A stretch of DNA of 6,450 nucleotides, from positions 1-6,450 of the forward strand of contig JAITHO010000104.1 of assembly GCA_031279915.1 (NCBI GenBank). Reading direction: 5' to 3'. Both the position numbers and the translations under genes were made by a program. Below, piece after piece: positions 1-6,312 of the stretch (position 1 is its first letter; the number at the start of each line of letters is the position of its first letter). The notes beneath the pieces are model-generated. The model was given only the letters and a program-made list of their open reading frames with translations, had not been told where the DNA came from and did not search any database. Origin of the DNA: Tannerellaceae bacterium (GTDB taxonomy: Bacteria > Bacteroidota > Bacteroidia > Bacteroidales > Tannerellaceae).

Positions 1-2682
1 GCCTGTATTGCTTTTGCCGTTGAGGGTATTGAGAGCTATCGCCATGGCTTCGTGCGCCTCGCGGCTGATGGATCCGAATGACATGGCTCCGGTAACGAAC
101 CGGCGGGTGATACTTTCTATGGGTTCAACTTCGGAGATGTCTATGGGATTGCGCTTCCAGCTAAGGAAATCGCGGAGGAAGATGGGGTAGTTTTTGTTGT
201 CGGCTATGGAGGAAAATTCTTTGAAGCGGGCATAGTCGCCAAGCCGCGTTGCTATTTGCAGCTTCGAGATGGTTTCCGGATTCCATGCATGATGTTCGCC
301 GTCGCTCCGGTAAGTGTAGATGCCGTTGTGCTCAAGCCTGAGAGAGTCGCCTCCGAATCCTTCGCGATGGAGGGCTATTGCGTCGGAGGCTATTTCGTCG
401 ATGCCTATCCCTCCTATCGTCGACGACATGCCGCGGAAGTATAGTCCGAGAACCTCGTCGCATATCCCCACTGCCTCGAATATCTGTGCGCCGCGATAGC
501 TTCCGAGGGTGGAGATTCCCATCTTTGACAGGATTTTCAGCATCCCTTTGCTTACGGCCTTGATGTAGTTCTTCTCTGCCGTATGATAATCGAGCTGCAT
601 CTCGCGACGTTTAACTAAGTCGTCGAGTATGGCGTAGGCCATATAGGGATTAACTGCGCTGGCTCCGAATCCGAAGAGGAGGGCGAAGTGCATCACCTCG
701 CATGGCCCTGCGGTTTCGATCACGATGGCCGTTTGCATCCTCTTGCGCTTCTCTATCAGATGATGATGAATGGCTGAGAGTGCGAGCAGCGATGGCACAG
801 GGGCCATCTTCGAGTTAACTCCGCGATCGCTCAGAATTATGTAGTTGTATCCTTTGTCAACTGCTTTTTCGGCTTCTTGGCAAAGATCCTCCAATGCCTG
901 CTCAAGTCCGTCTTTGCCTTTTGCTACGGGGAAGAGCATGGGCAAGGTAAGGGTGCGGAAGCCTTTGTAATCAAGATGGGTTAGGATATCGAGTTCCTCA
1001 TTGGTTAGAACCGGATTCTGCAGCCTAACCATCTTGCACTGTTCGGGCGATGGCTCAAACATATTGGCTTCCTGGCAACCTATATAAAGGTAGAGCGACA
1101 TCACCAGTTCCTCTCTGATAGGATCGATTGGCGGGTTCGTTACCTGAGCAAAGAGTTGCCTGAAATAGCTGAAGAGTTGCTGGGGCCTTGGCGACAGAAC
1201 GGCAAGCGGCACGTCGTTGCCCATGGATCCGGTTGGTTCTTTGCCTTCCACGGCCATCGGCATGATGATCTTGCTGATATCTTCGGCTGAGTATCCGAAG
1301 GCTTTGCGAAGCTCGGCCAGCTTGTCGAGATCGTGCCTGACGGTTCGGCCCGAAAATATGTCGGAGAGGATAACGCGGTTCTTGGCCAGCCATTCTCTGT
1401 ATGGATAATCGGAGGCCAGATTCTCCTTCAGCTCGTTATCGCGATAGATTTTGCCTTCGAGAGTGTCGATCATTAAAAGCTTTCCGGGCTGTAAGCGCCC
1501 TTTTTCTTTTATCTGCGAAGCTTCGAAGGGCAGAACGCCGGCTTCGGATGCTATCACTACGGTATCGTTGTGGGTGATGAGCCATCGGGCTGGTCGGAGG
1601 CCGTTGCGGTCTAACATTCCGCCGGCATATCGTCCGTCGGCAAAGAGTAGGGTGGCGGGGCCATCCCATGCCTCCATCAATATGCTGTGATATTCGTAGA
1701 AGGCCTTAAGCTCAGGCGATATAGGATTCTTGGCGTTCCAGCTTTCGGGTATAAGCATCGACATGGCATGCGGAAGGCTCATCCCTGCCATCAGCATATA
1801 CTCTAAAACATTGTCGAGCGATGCGCTGTCGCTCATTGCCGGCTGTATTATCGGGAACAGATCTTCGGAATTATCCAGAAGCGGCGAGCGAAGCACGCTT
1901 TCTCGCGCCTCCATCCAGAATCGATTGCCGCGAACGGTATTTATTTCCCCATTATGACCTAACAATCGAAAGGGCTGGGCGAGCGACCAGGTTGGGAAGG
2001 TGTTAGTGCTGAAGCGCGAGTGAACCAAGGCCATTCCGCTGGTATAATAGGGATTGGTGAGGTCGGGGAAGTAGTTGCGCAATTGCACCGAGCTGAGCAT
2101 TCCCTTGTAGATGATACGGCGTGTGGAAAGGCTTACGATGTAGAAATCTTTCTTGAACTTGAGAGCCGATTCTTGCGTTTTCTTTTCGAGCTTCTTGCGC
2201 ATCATGTAGAGCTTCCGTTCCAGGCGATCCTGATCGGTATCGTCGCTGGTGACGAAGAGCTGGCGGATGGCGGGTTCGTTCTCGCGGGATATTTCTCCGA
2301 GGATATTGCTGTTGACCGGAATGTCTCGCAAGGCGATAAGCTGGAGGCCTTCGCGGCTCAGAGCTTCTTCGAGAAATCCGATGCAAACGGCTGCCTCTGC
2401 TGCGTCTTTGGGGAGGAACATCAGCCCTGTTCCGTATCGGCCTTTTTCGGGCACGGGGATGCCTTGCAGCAGTATAAATTCGTGAGGAATCTGCGTCATG
2501 ATGCCGGCTCCGTCGCCCGTTTGATTGTCGGCGCTCTCGGCTCCGCGATGCAGCAGATTCTCCAATACTTGCAGCCCTTTCTCAACTATCTCGTGCGATT
2601 TATTGCCGTGAATATTTACCAGAAGCCCTACGCCACATGAATCGTGCTCGTGCTCTGCTCTGTATAGTGATTTCGTAGTCAT
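1..2682 (-). CDS. gltB: Glutamate synthase large subunit, N-terminal 894 codons (gene runs off left edge)
   Basis: Large (alpha) subunit of glutamate synthase (GOGAT), a cytoplasmic enzyme converting glutamine plus 2-oxoglutarate into two glutamates. The frame is open from an ATG at 2682 to the window edge. Residues 1-15 form a short propeptide before Cys16 (CGVGLLVNI), the expected N-terminal nucleophile of the class II glutamine amidotransferase domain. That domain also shows HRG (45-47), TGDGAGI (55-61), RFSTNT (223-228) and HNGEINT (243-249). The central domain follows, with the conserved ETAGPCEVMH block at 656-665. The FMN-binding synthase domain begins with TGAMSFGSIS (864-873), and the window stops at GKSNTG, normally followed by EGGE. 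About 600 residues, including the Fe-S cysteines, are missing to the left by comparison with the usual ~1500. The start is supported by its position 15 codons before the nucleophile and a purine-rich ribosome site. No frameshift or internal stop was seen. It lies 36 bp after asnB, probably co-transcribed. NADPH or ferredoxin dependence cannot be decided here. Confidence 0.96.
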   Translation of the reverse strand, partial: MTTKSLYRAEHEHDSCGVGLLVNIHGNKSHEIVEKGLQVLENLLHRGAESADNQTGDGAGIMTQIPHEFILLQGIPVPEKGRYGTGLMFLPKDAAEAAVCIGFLEEALSREGLQLIALRDIPVNSNILGEISRENEPAIRQLFVTSDDTDQDRLERKLYMMRKKLEKKTQESALKFKKDFYIVSLSTRRIIYKGMLSSVQLRNYFPDLTNPYYTSGMALVHSRFSTNTFPTWSLAQPFRLLGHNGEINTVRGNRFWMEARESVLRSPLLDNSEDLFPIIQPAMSDSASLDNVLEYMLMAGMSLPHAMSMLIPESWNAKNPISPELKAFYEYHSILMEAWDGPATLLFADGRYAGGMLDRNGLRPARWLITHNDTVVIASEAGVLPFEASQIKEKGRLQPGKLLMIDTLEGKIYRDNELKENLASDYPYREWLAKNRVILSDIFSGRTVRHDLDKLAELRKAFGYSAEDISKIIMPMAVEGKEPTGSMGNDVPLAVLSPRPQQLFSYFRQLFAQVTNPPIDPIREELVMSLYLYIGCQEANMFEPSPEQCKMVRLQNPVLTNEELDILTHLDYKGFRTLTLPMLFPVAKGKDGLEQALEDLCQEAEKAVDKGYNYIILSDRGVNSKMAPVPSLLALSAIHHHLIEKRKRMQTAIVIETAGPCEVMHFALLFGFGASAVNPYMAYAILDDLVKRREMQLDYHTAEKNYIKAVSKGMLKILSKMGISTLGSYRGAQIFEAVGICDEVLGLYFRGMSSTIGGIGIDEIASDAIALHREGFGGDSLRLEHNGIYTYRSDGEHHAWNPETISKLQIATRLGDYARFKEFSSIADNKNYPIFLRDFLSWKRNPIDISEVEPIESITRRFVTGAMSFGSISREAHEAMAIALNTLNGKSNTG

Positions 2683-2689
2683 ATTATAG

Positions 2690-2697
2690 CCTTCTTT
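2690..2697 (-). promoter_or_regulatory. Shine-Dalgarno-like ribosome site of gltB
   Basis: AAAGAAGG lies 7 nt before the gltB ATG in the 36-bp asnB-gltB spacer. No comparable site precedes the other three starts in the window, in line with the weak use of Shine-Dalgarno pairing in Bacteroidota. It supports the chosen gltB start. The rest of the spacer is an AT-rich run (TATATATATAATG on the minus strand) without a TAnnTTTG element or a terminator hairpin, so gltB is probably read from the asnB promoter. Confidence 0.55.
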
Positions 2698-2718
2698 CTT
2701 ATACATTATATATATACA

Positions 2719-4383
2719 TCAGTAGCTGTCGTTGTGAACGTCCTTGATTGCCCGCCCGCTCGGTTCGTTCATCTTGGCAAAGGATTTATCCCAGGCCAGA
2801 GCTTCGGCCGTTGAGCAGGCCACGCTCGGAACCGATGGAACGCATCGCGCTGCGCTTTCGCTCGGAAAATGTTCTTCAAAGATGCTTCTGTAATAATACT
2901 CCTCCTTGTTTTGCGGAGTATGAACGGGGAAGCGCTCTGCTGCCGACGCCATCTGGGCATCGCTCACCTGACGGGCTGCTATCTCCTTCAATGTATCTAT
3001 CCAGCTGTATCCAACGCCGTCGGAGAACTGCTCCTTTTGCCGCCAAGCAATATCTTCGGGCAGCATGTGGGAGAAGGCTTCGCGAAGCACCTTCTTCTCT
3101 ATCACCTTGCCCGGAGCCATCTTATCTTGCGGATTCAAGCGCATGGCCGTGTCGAGAAATTCTTTGTCGAGGAACGGAACGCGCCCTTCAACTCCCCATG
3201 CAGCCAAGCTCTTGTTGGCCCGCAAGCAATCGTACAGGTGCAGCTTGCTGATCTTCCGCACAGTCTCTTCGTGAAAAGCCTGGGCATCGGGAGCCTTATG
3301 GAAGTAGAGATAGCCGCCAAAAACCTCGTCGGCGCCTTCGCCGCTAAGCACCATCTTGATGCCCATGCTGCGGATAACGCGGGCCATGAGGTACATCGGA
3401 GTTGACGCCCGAACGGTTGTAACGTCGTAGGTTTCGATGAAGTAAATAACGTCGCGAATGGCGTCAATGCCTTCCTGTATTGTGTAATGAATTTCGTGGT
3501 GGATAGTTCCGATATATTCCGCCGCCCGCCGAGCTGCCTTCAAGTCGGGCGACTCCTTAAGCCCAACGGCAAAGGAGTGCAACTGAGGCCACCATGCATC
3601 CGACTTCCCGTCGGTTTCTATCCGCTTACCTGCATACTGCTTGGCCACAGCCGATGTTATCGACGAATCTAAGCCGCCGGATAGCAGCACCCCGTAAGGC
3701 ACGTCGCTCATGAGCTGCCGCCTCACCGCCTCCTCCAGGGCCGTACGCAGTTCGTCGAGATCGGTATGATTATCCTTAACGCTCTCATACTCCATCCAAT
3801 CGCGCGCGTACCATCGCGTTAATTTTCCCTCATTACTGTCATAATAATGCCCCGGAGGGAAGGGCTCGTACTCCGAAGCAAAGCCCTCAAGCCCCTTCAG
3901 CTCCGAAGATACCAACGTATGCCCCGCCTTATCCTTACCTATATATAATGGTATAACCCCGATAGGGTCGCGGGCGATAAGAAAGCGATCCTGCTCCTCA
4001 TCATACAGGGCGAAGGCAAAAATTCCGCTCAAGTCCTCAATACATTTCGCACCTTTCTTGCGATATAATGCCAGGATGACCTCACAATCCGATCCGGTCA
4101 TAAAATCGTATTCCTTATTAAGCTCCTCACGAATCTCGCGGTGATTATAAATTTCGCCGTTGACAGTCAGTATCAACTTGCCGTCGCGCGATGTCAGAGG
4201 CTGTTTGCCCGAAGCGGGATCAACAATGGAAAGACGCTCATGCACAAGTATAGCTCGTGCGCCCGTATAAATTCCGCTCCAGTCGGGCCCCCGGTGACGA
4301 ATACGCTTGCTCATCTCCCAGGCTTGCCGGCGGAGCTCGTTGCTATCCTCGCGTATATTAAAGATTGCTGTTATACCACACAT
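2719..4383 (-). CDS. asnB: Asparagine synthase (glutamine-hydrolysing), AsnB type
   Basis: Cytoplasmic enzyme making asparagine from aspartate, ATP and glutamine through a beta-aspartyl-AMP intermediate. The 554 residues equal the length I recall for E. coli AsnB. The start at 4383 is fixed by MCGI: Cys2 becomes the N-terminal nucleophile after Met removal. The amidotransferase half (about 2-200) has RHRGPD (30-34 region), HERLSIVD with Arg50, VNGEIYN with Asn75 and GSD with Asp99, all glutamine-site residues. The synthetase half has the ATP pyrophosphatase loop SGGLDSS (235-241), LSGEGADEVFGGY (346-358), GVEGRVPFLD (397-406) and RQKEQFSDGVGYSWID (448-463). The C-terminal tail PSVACSTAEALAWDKSF plus PSGRA (about 519-544) resembles enterobacterial AsnB rather than the longer Bacillus-type proteins. 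All catalytic residues are present, so it should be active. It is the first gene of a probable asnB-gltB operon with a promoter element about 50 bp upstream. Confidence 0.97.
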   Translation of the reverse strand: MCGITAIFNIREDSNELRRQAWEMSKRIRHRGPDWSGIYTGARAILVHERLSIVDPASGKQPLTSRDGKLILTVNGEIYNHREIREELNKEYDFMTGSDCEVILALYRKKGAKCIEDLSGIFAFALYDEEQDRFLIARDPIGVIPLYIGKDKAGHTLVSSELKGLEGFASEYEPFPPGHYYDSNEGKLTRWYARDWMEYESVKDNHTDLDELRTALEEAVRRQLMSDVPYGVLLSGGLDSSITSAVAKQYAGKRIETDGKSDAWWPQLHSFAVGLKESPDLKAARRAAEYIGTIHHEIHYTIQEGIDAIRDVIYFIETYDVTTVRASTPMYLMARVIRSMGIKMVLSGEGADEVFGGYLYFHKAPDAQAFHEETVRKISKLHLYDCLRANKSLAAWGVEGRVPFLDKEFLDTAMRLNPQDKMAPGKVIEKKVLREAFSHMLPEDIAWRQKEQFSDGVGYSWIDTLKEIAARQVSDAQMASAAERFPVHTPQNKEEYYYRSIFEEHFPSESAARCVPSVPSVACSTAEALAWDKSFAKMNEPSGRAIKDVHNDSY

Positions 4384-4431
4384 GTACGAAAAATTAAGAA
4401 TTTAGTGTTTAAATGATTGTTTATCGGGCCA

Positions 4432-4439
4432 CAAAGTTA
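4432..4439 (-). promoter_or_regulatory. Predicted -7 promoter element of asnB(-gltB)
   Basis: On the minus strand the sequence TAACTTTG matches the Bacteroidota -7 consensus TAnnTTTG. A weak -33 candidate, ATTG, lies 19 nt upstream (4459-4462, minus strand); a better-matching TTTG at 4455-4458 has a short 15-nt spacing. Transcription would start near 4425-4427, giving a 5' leader of about 42 nt that is AT-rich and has no Shine-Dalgarno sequence. Called from motif and position only. Confidence 0.55.
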
Positions 4440-4579
4440 CAAAAAGATTCATAGCAAACAATAGTGATAACAGACGGATAATTTCCCCCAAAATAAGCCA
4501 TTAAAATATACTAAGAAAAATTATGAGAATCGACAAGCAATTCATGTAAATTGACAACGTTCAAATGATTAAAATGACC

Positions 4580-4587
4580 TACTTTTG
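4580..4587 (+). promoter_or_regulatory. Predicted -7 promoter element of a small transcript
   Basis: TACTTTTG matches the Bacteroidota -7 consensus TAnnTTTG. The -33 box is unclear: TTG at 4551-4553 is 26 nt upstream, longer than the usual spacing, and GTTC at 4559-4562 is a poor match at 17 nt. The element is embedded in a TTTTGC-AGC-GCAAA inverted repeat that spans the expected start of transcription near 4592. No gene start follows directly; an intrinsic terminator lies about 50 bp downstream. Confidence 0.5.
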
Positions 4588-4591
4588 CAGC

Positions 4592-4672
4592 GCAAAGTAA
4601 AAGTTAGGTTTTCATAAGTGTTAGTTTGTATTTGGAAAGGGGCTGCTGTGAAGCATCTCCTTTCGTTTTTTT
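4592..4672 (+). ncRNA. Candidate small RNA or terminated leader, about 80 nt
   Basis: A predicted promoter element at 4580-4587 and an intrinsic terminator ending at 4672 delimit a short plus-strand transcript. It has no ATG-started frame of useful length; the only small frame I see is GTG plus seven codons starting at 4648, inside the hairpin, which is not convincing. The 5' half (about 4592-4634) is unstructured by eye and rich in A, T and G, which could serve as a base-pairing region; the 3' half is the terminator hairpin. I do not recognise a named RNA family. The alternative is an attenuator or leader for the peroxidase gene, but that gene has its own promoter element downstream at 4732. 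The 5' end is estimated from the -7 position. Confidence 0.45.
4635..4672 (+). terminator. Intrinsic (Rho-independent) terminator with GNRA loop
   Basis: Left arm 4635-4647 (GAAAGGGGCTGCT) pairs with right arm 4652-4664 (AGCATCTCCTTTC) over 13 positions, with one G-T wobble and one C/T mismatch, around the tetraloop GTGA (GNRA class). One G and then seven T residues follow (4666-4672). The order of stem then T-run gives plus-strand polarity. It would end a transcript started at about 4592, well before the peroxidase gene. Confidence 0.8.
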
Positions 4673-4709
4673 AGGAAATCACGGAGCCTGAAGCCAAAAA
4701 TGCCGGTAC

Positions 4710-4739
4710 TTTCCTCCAACATTATTATATATATATTTG
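4710..4739 (+). promoter_or_regulatory. Predicted promoter of the peroxidase gene
   Basis: TATATTTG (4732-4739) matches the -7 consensus TAnnTTTG exactly, with a near-match TTTC to the -33 box at 4710-4713, separated by 18 nt. Transcription should start near 4744-4746, leaving a leader of about 20 nt before the ATG at 4767. The element overlaps a possible TTG codon at 4737 in the same frame, which argues against a start there. Confidence 0.6.
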
Positions 4740-4766
4740 CGAAAACATTTTAATCCTTATCACCAC

Positions 4767-5306
4767 ATGAAAACACTTCTTTATTGCCTAATCGCCGCAA
4801 TCCTACCAATGGCGGCAGGCGCACAACAAAAAAACTTTCACGATTTTACGGTTCAAACCATCGACGGGCAAAGCCTCCAATTAGCCTCATTCAAAGGCAA
4901 AAAAGTCATGGTAGTCAACGTCGCATCCAAGTGCGGGCTCACCCCTCAATACGCAAAGCTGCAAGCCCTGTACGACAAATACGCCTCCAACAACTTTGTC
5001 ATTATCGGTTTTCCGGCCAACAACTTTGCCGCCCAAGAACCAGGAACGAACAGCGAAATACAAGAATTTTGTCAACGAAACTACGGCGTAACCTTCCCAA
5101 TGGCAGCCAAAATATCTGTTAAAGGCGACGACATCGACCCCCTCTACCAATGGCTGACACGCAAAGCCGAAAACGGACGCCAAGATGCCGACGTGAGCTG
5201 GAACTTCCAAAAATTCATAATCGACCCCGACGGCAACTGGGCCGGAGTATTTGAACCAAAAATCGCCCCCGATGCCAAGGAAATCACTGACTGGATTGAA
5301 AATTAG
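4767..5306 (+). CDS. Exported glutathione peroxidase family protein (probably thioredoxin-type, BtuE-like)
   Basis: Thiol peroxidase of the glutathione peroxidase family, reducing hydrogen peroxide or organic hydroperoxides. I start it at the ATG at 4767 (179 residues); an in-frame TTG at 4737 lies inside the predicted promoter. Residues 1-19 look like a type I signal peptide (MKTLLYCLIAAILPMAAGA, with an AGA|QQ cleavage site), so the protein should act in the periplasm. The thioredoxin fold begins near residue 24. Visible active-site elements are NVASKCG with peroxidatic Cys56 (cysteine, not selenocysteine), FAAQEPG with Gln90, and VSWNF with Trp145 and Asn146, completing the tetrad. Cys102 (EIQEFCQRNYG) is a candidate resolving cysteine as in thioredoxin-dependent bacterial members, so the true reductant may not be glutathione. 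The leader has no Shine-Dalgarno sequence. Its 3' end overlaps the CPBP gene on the opposite strand by 23 bp. Confidence 0.93.
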   Translation: MKTLLYCLIAAILPMAAGAQQKNFHDFTVQTIDGQSLQLASFKGKKVMVVNVASKCGLTPQYAKLQALYDKYASNNFVIIGFPANNFAAQEPGTNSEIQEFCQRNYGVTFPMAAKISVKGDDIDPLYQWLTRKAENGRQDADVSWNFQKFIIDPDGNWAGVFEPKIAPDAKEITDWIEN

Positions 5307-6192
5307 CCTCGACACTTAGCCGCCGCTTGTAAACAAATCTCACGCAGCAAGCAAACAAAGGCAACGTAAGAGCCGAAGCCAAGGCATAAAGACCAATCTC
5401 CTCACTATGTATTTCGCCCGTAGCAATCGACATATCCTTCAGCGAGCCAATGCCCATAAAAACAACAATGATAGCATTGTTCGTGAAATGTGCTAAGATG
5501 GCCGGCCACAAGCTTCGGCTCCAGTAAACCAGATACCCCAAATAAGCCCCAAGCAACAATCGCGGCACAAAACCATAAAACTGTAAATGAAAGGCGCTGA
5601 AAATCACCGCCACAATCCATATAGCCGCATGTCCCCCAGGCATCCTGCCGCTCAAGGCATGCATCAGCGCACCGCGAAACAAAAGCTCCTCCGCAAAGCC
5701 CGCCATCACCGCCATCACAAGCATATTGCACACAACAGCAGGCAAATCCGTATCCCTAAAAAACAAATCAGCATTCTCCTGAGCCTTATCCTCCATCATA
5801 CGCATCCAATCCTCCAGAGGCCTCATAAAATCCGGAAAACTCATTTGCTCGTTGACATAGCCCAAAAAAGTAATTGACGGCAACAACAAGAACATCGACA
5901 AAACAACCGGCAGCAGCACCCTCCTATCTCCCACCACGTTCAACAATAAGCCCGAGCCCAACTTCCCCCCAAACATCCGCACATAAACCATAGCCGGCAA
6001 AATAAAAACAAAAATCGTCGCCAAAAACTGCAACAGCCTACCCATATAAGCCTCATCCAATTTAGCCAAATTCACAAACCCAAGCCCCACAATAGCAGAC
6101 ATCAATAGCCCGCAAAACATCAATCCCGCAAGCGCCAACACACGGCCCCACAGCATCGTATTACAATTATTCAAAAAATGTTCTGATTTCAT
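5284..6192 (-). CDS. CPBP family intramembrane metalloprotease homologue (CAAX protease / Abi family)
   Basis: A 302-residue polytopic inner-membrane protein of the CPBP (CAAX protease and bacteriocin-processing) family, related to Rce1 prenyl-protein proteases. By eye there are about seven to eight hydrophobic segments: roughly 14-42, 53-73, 92-114, 150-166, 188-205, 208-222, 227-247 and 265-285. The family motifs are intact: EELLFRG (168-174, the EExxxR motif), FSAFH (198-202, FxxxH), and HFTNN (235-239, HxxxN), so glutamate and histidine residues for metal binding and catalysis are present. A hydrophilic loop of about 35 residues (115-149) separates the third segment from the core. The ATG at 6192 lies about 30 nt from a TATATTTG element; a second Met at residue 13 is possible but less likely. 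Substrate unknown: members have been linked to bacteriocin self-immunity, peptide maturation and protein sorting, and no neighbouring peptide gene is seen. Confidence 0.92.
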   Translation of the reverse strand: MKSEHFLNNCNTMLWGRVLALAGLMFCGLLMSAIVGLGFVNLAKLDEAYMGRLLQFLATIFVFILPAMVYVRMFGGKLGSGLLLNVVGDRRVLLPVVLSMFLLLPSITFLGYVNEQMSFPDFMRPLEDWMRMMEDKAQENADLFFRDTDLPAVVCNMLVMAVMAGFAEELLFRGALMHALSGRMPGGHAAIWIVAVIFSAFHLQFYGFVPRLLLGAYLGYLVYWSRSLWPAILAHFTNNAIIVVFMGIGSLKDMSIATGEIHSEEIGLYALASALTLPLFACCVRFVYKRRLSVEANFQSSQ

Positions 6193-6224
6193 ACTAAAGA
6201 AAATTCAACTCAAAAGTTTATTTG

Positions 6225-6232
6225 CAAATATA
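6225..6232 (-). promoter_or_regulatory. Predicted -7 promoter element of the CPBP gene
   Basis: On the minus strand TATATTTG matches the Bacteroidota -7 consensus exactly, 32 nt before the ATG at 6192, which predicts a leader of about 25 nt. No convincing TTTG-type -33 box is seen at the usual distance; that stretch is a run of G on the minus strand. The call rests on the -7 match and its position. Confidence 0.5.
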
Positions 6233-6312
6233 ACACAAGCAAGCCAAGAGCCCCCCACATCCACCCTCAACATACAAAAACCACCCCAGCGCAAGCCATC
6301 CACACGTGTTTT

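Larger units (their letters stand above)
4384..4766. other. Divergent intergenic region asnB / peroxidase gene
   Basis: This 383-bp stretch has no convincing protein-coding frame. From left to right it holds the asnB promoter and leader (minus strand, up to about 4462), an AT-rich stretch of about 75 bp in which I see nothing definite, a short dyad CAATT/AATTG separated by 6 bp (4538-4553), a plus-strand -7 element (4580-4587), a candidate small RNA ending in an intrinsic terminator (4635-4672), and the promoter of the peroxidase gene (4710-4739). A size of nearly 400 bp is generous for two simple promoters and is explained mostly by the extra small transcription unit. Confidence 0.7.

Noticed and set aside
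2020..2640. Long plus-strand open frame (206 codons) opposite the start of gltB
   Set aside because: It lies wholly antisense to conserved GltB amidotransferase sequence, has no recognisable motif, and no promoter element precedes it.
2695..2725. Possible dif-like recombination site in the AT-rich asnB-gltB spacer
   Set aside because: The minus strand shares the core ATAATGTATA with known dif sites, but the expected XerD arm (TTATGTTAA type) is absent and replaced by the gltB ribosome site.
2869..3405. Plus-strand open frame of 178 codons inside the asnB region
   Set aside because: It is antisense to the AsnB synthetase domain, whose motifs are intact; it shows no family features and is explained by codon bias of the real gene.
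4737..4766. Upstream TTG start for the peroxidase gene
   Set aside because: The codon is part of the predicted -7 promoter element, and the ATG at 4767 directly yields a typical signal peptide; the extra ten residues would spoil it.
4887..5315. Minus-strand open frame of 142 codons opposite the peroxidase gene
   Set aside because: It mirrors the conserved peroxidase coding region and has no promoter or motif of its own.
5284..6192. CPBP protein as part of a bacteriocin or phage-defence system
   Set aside because: The family has such members, but no small peptide gene, transporter, toxin or other defence gene lies beside it in this window.
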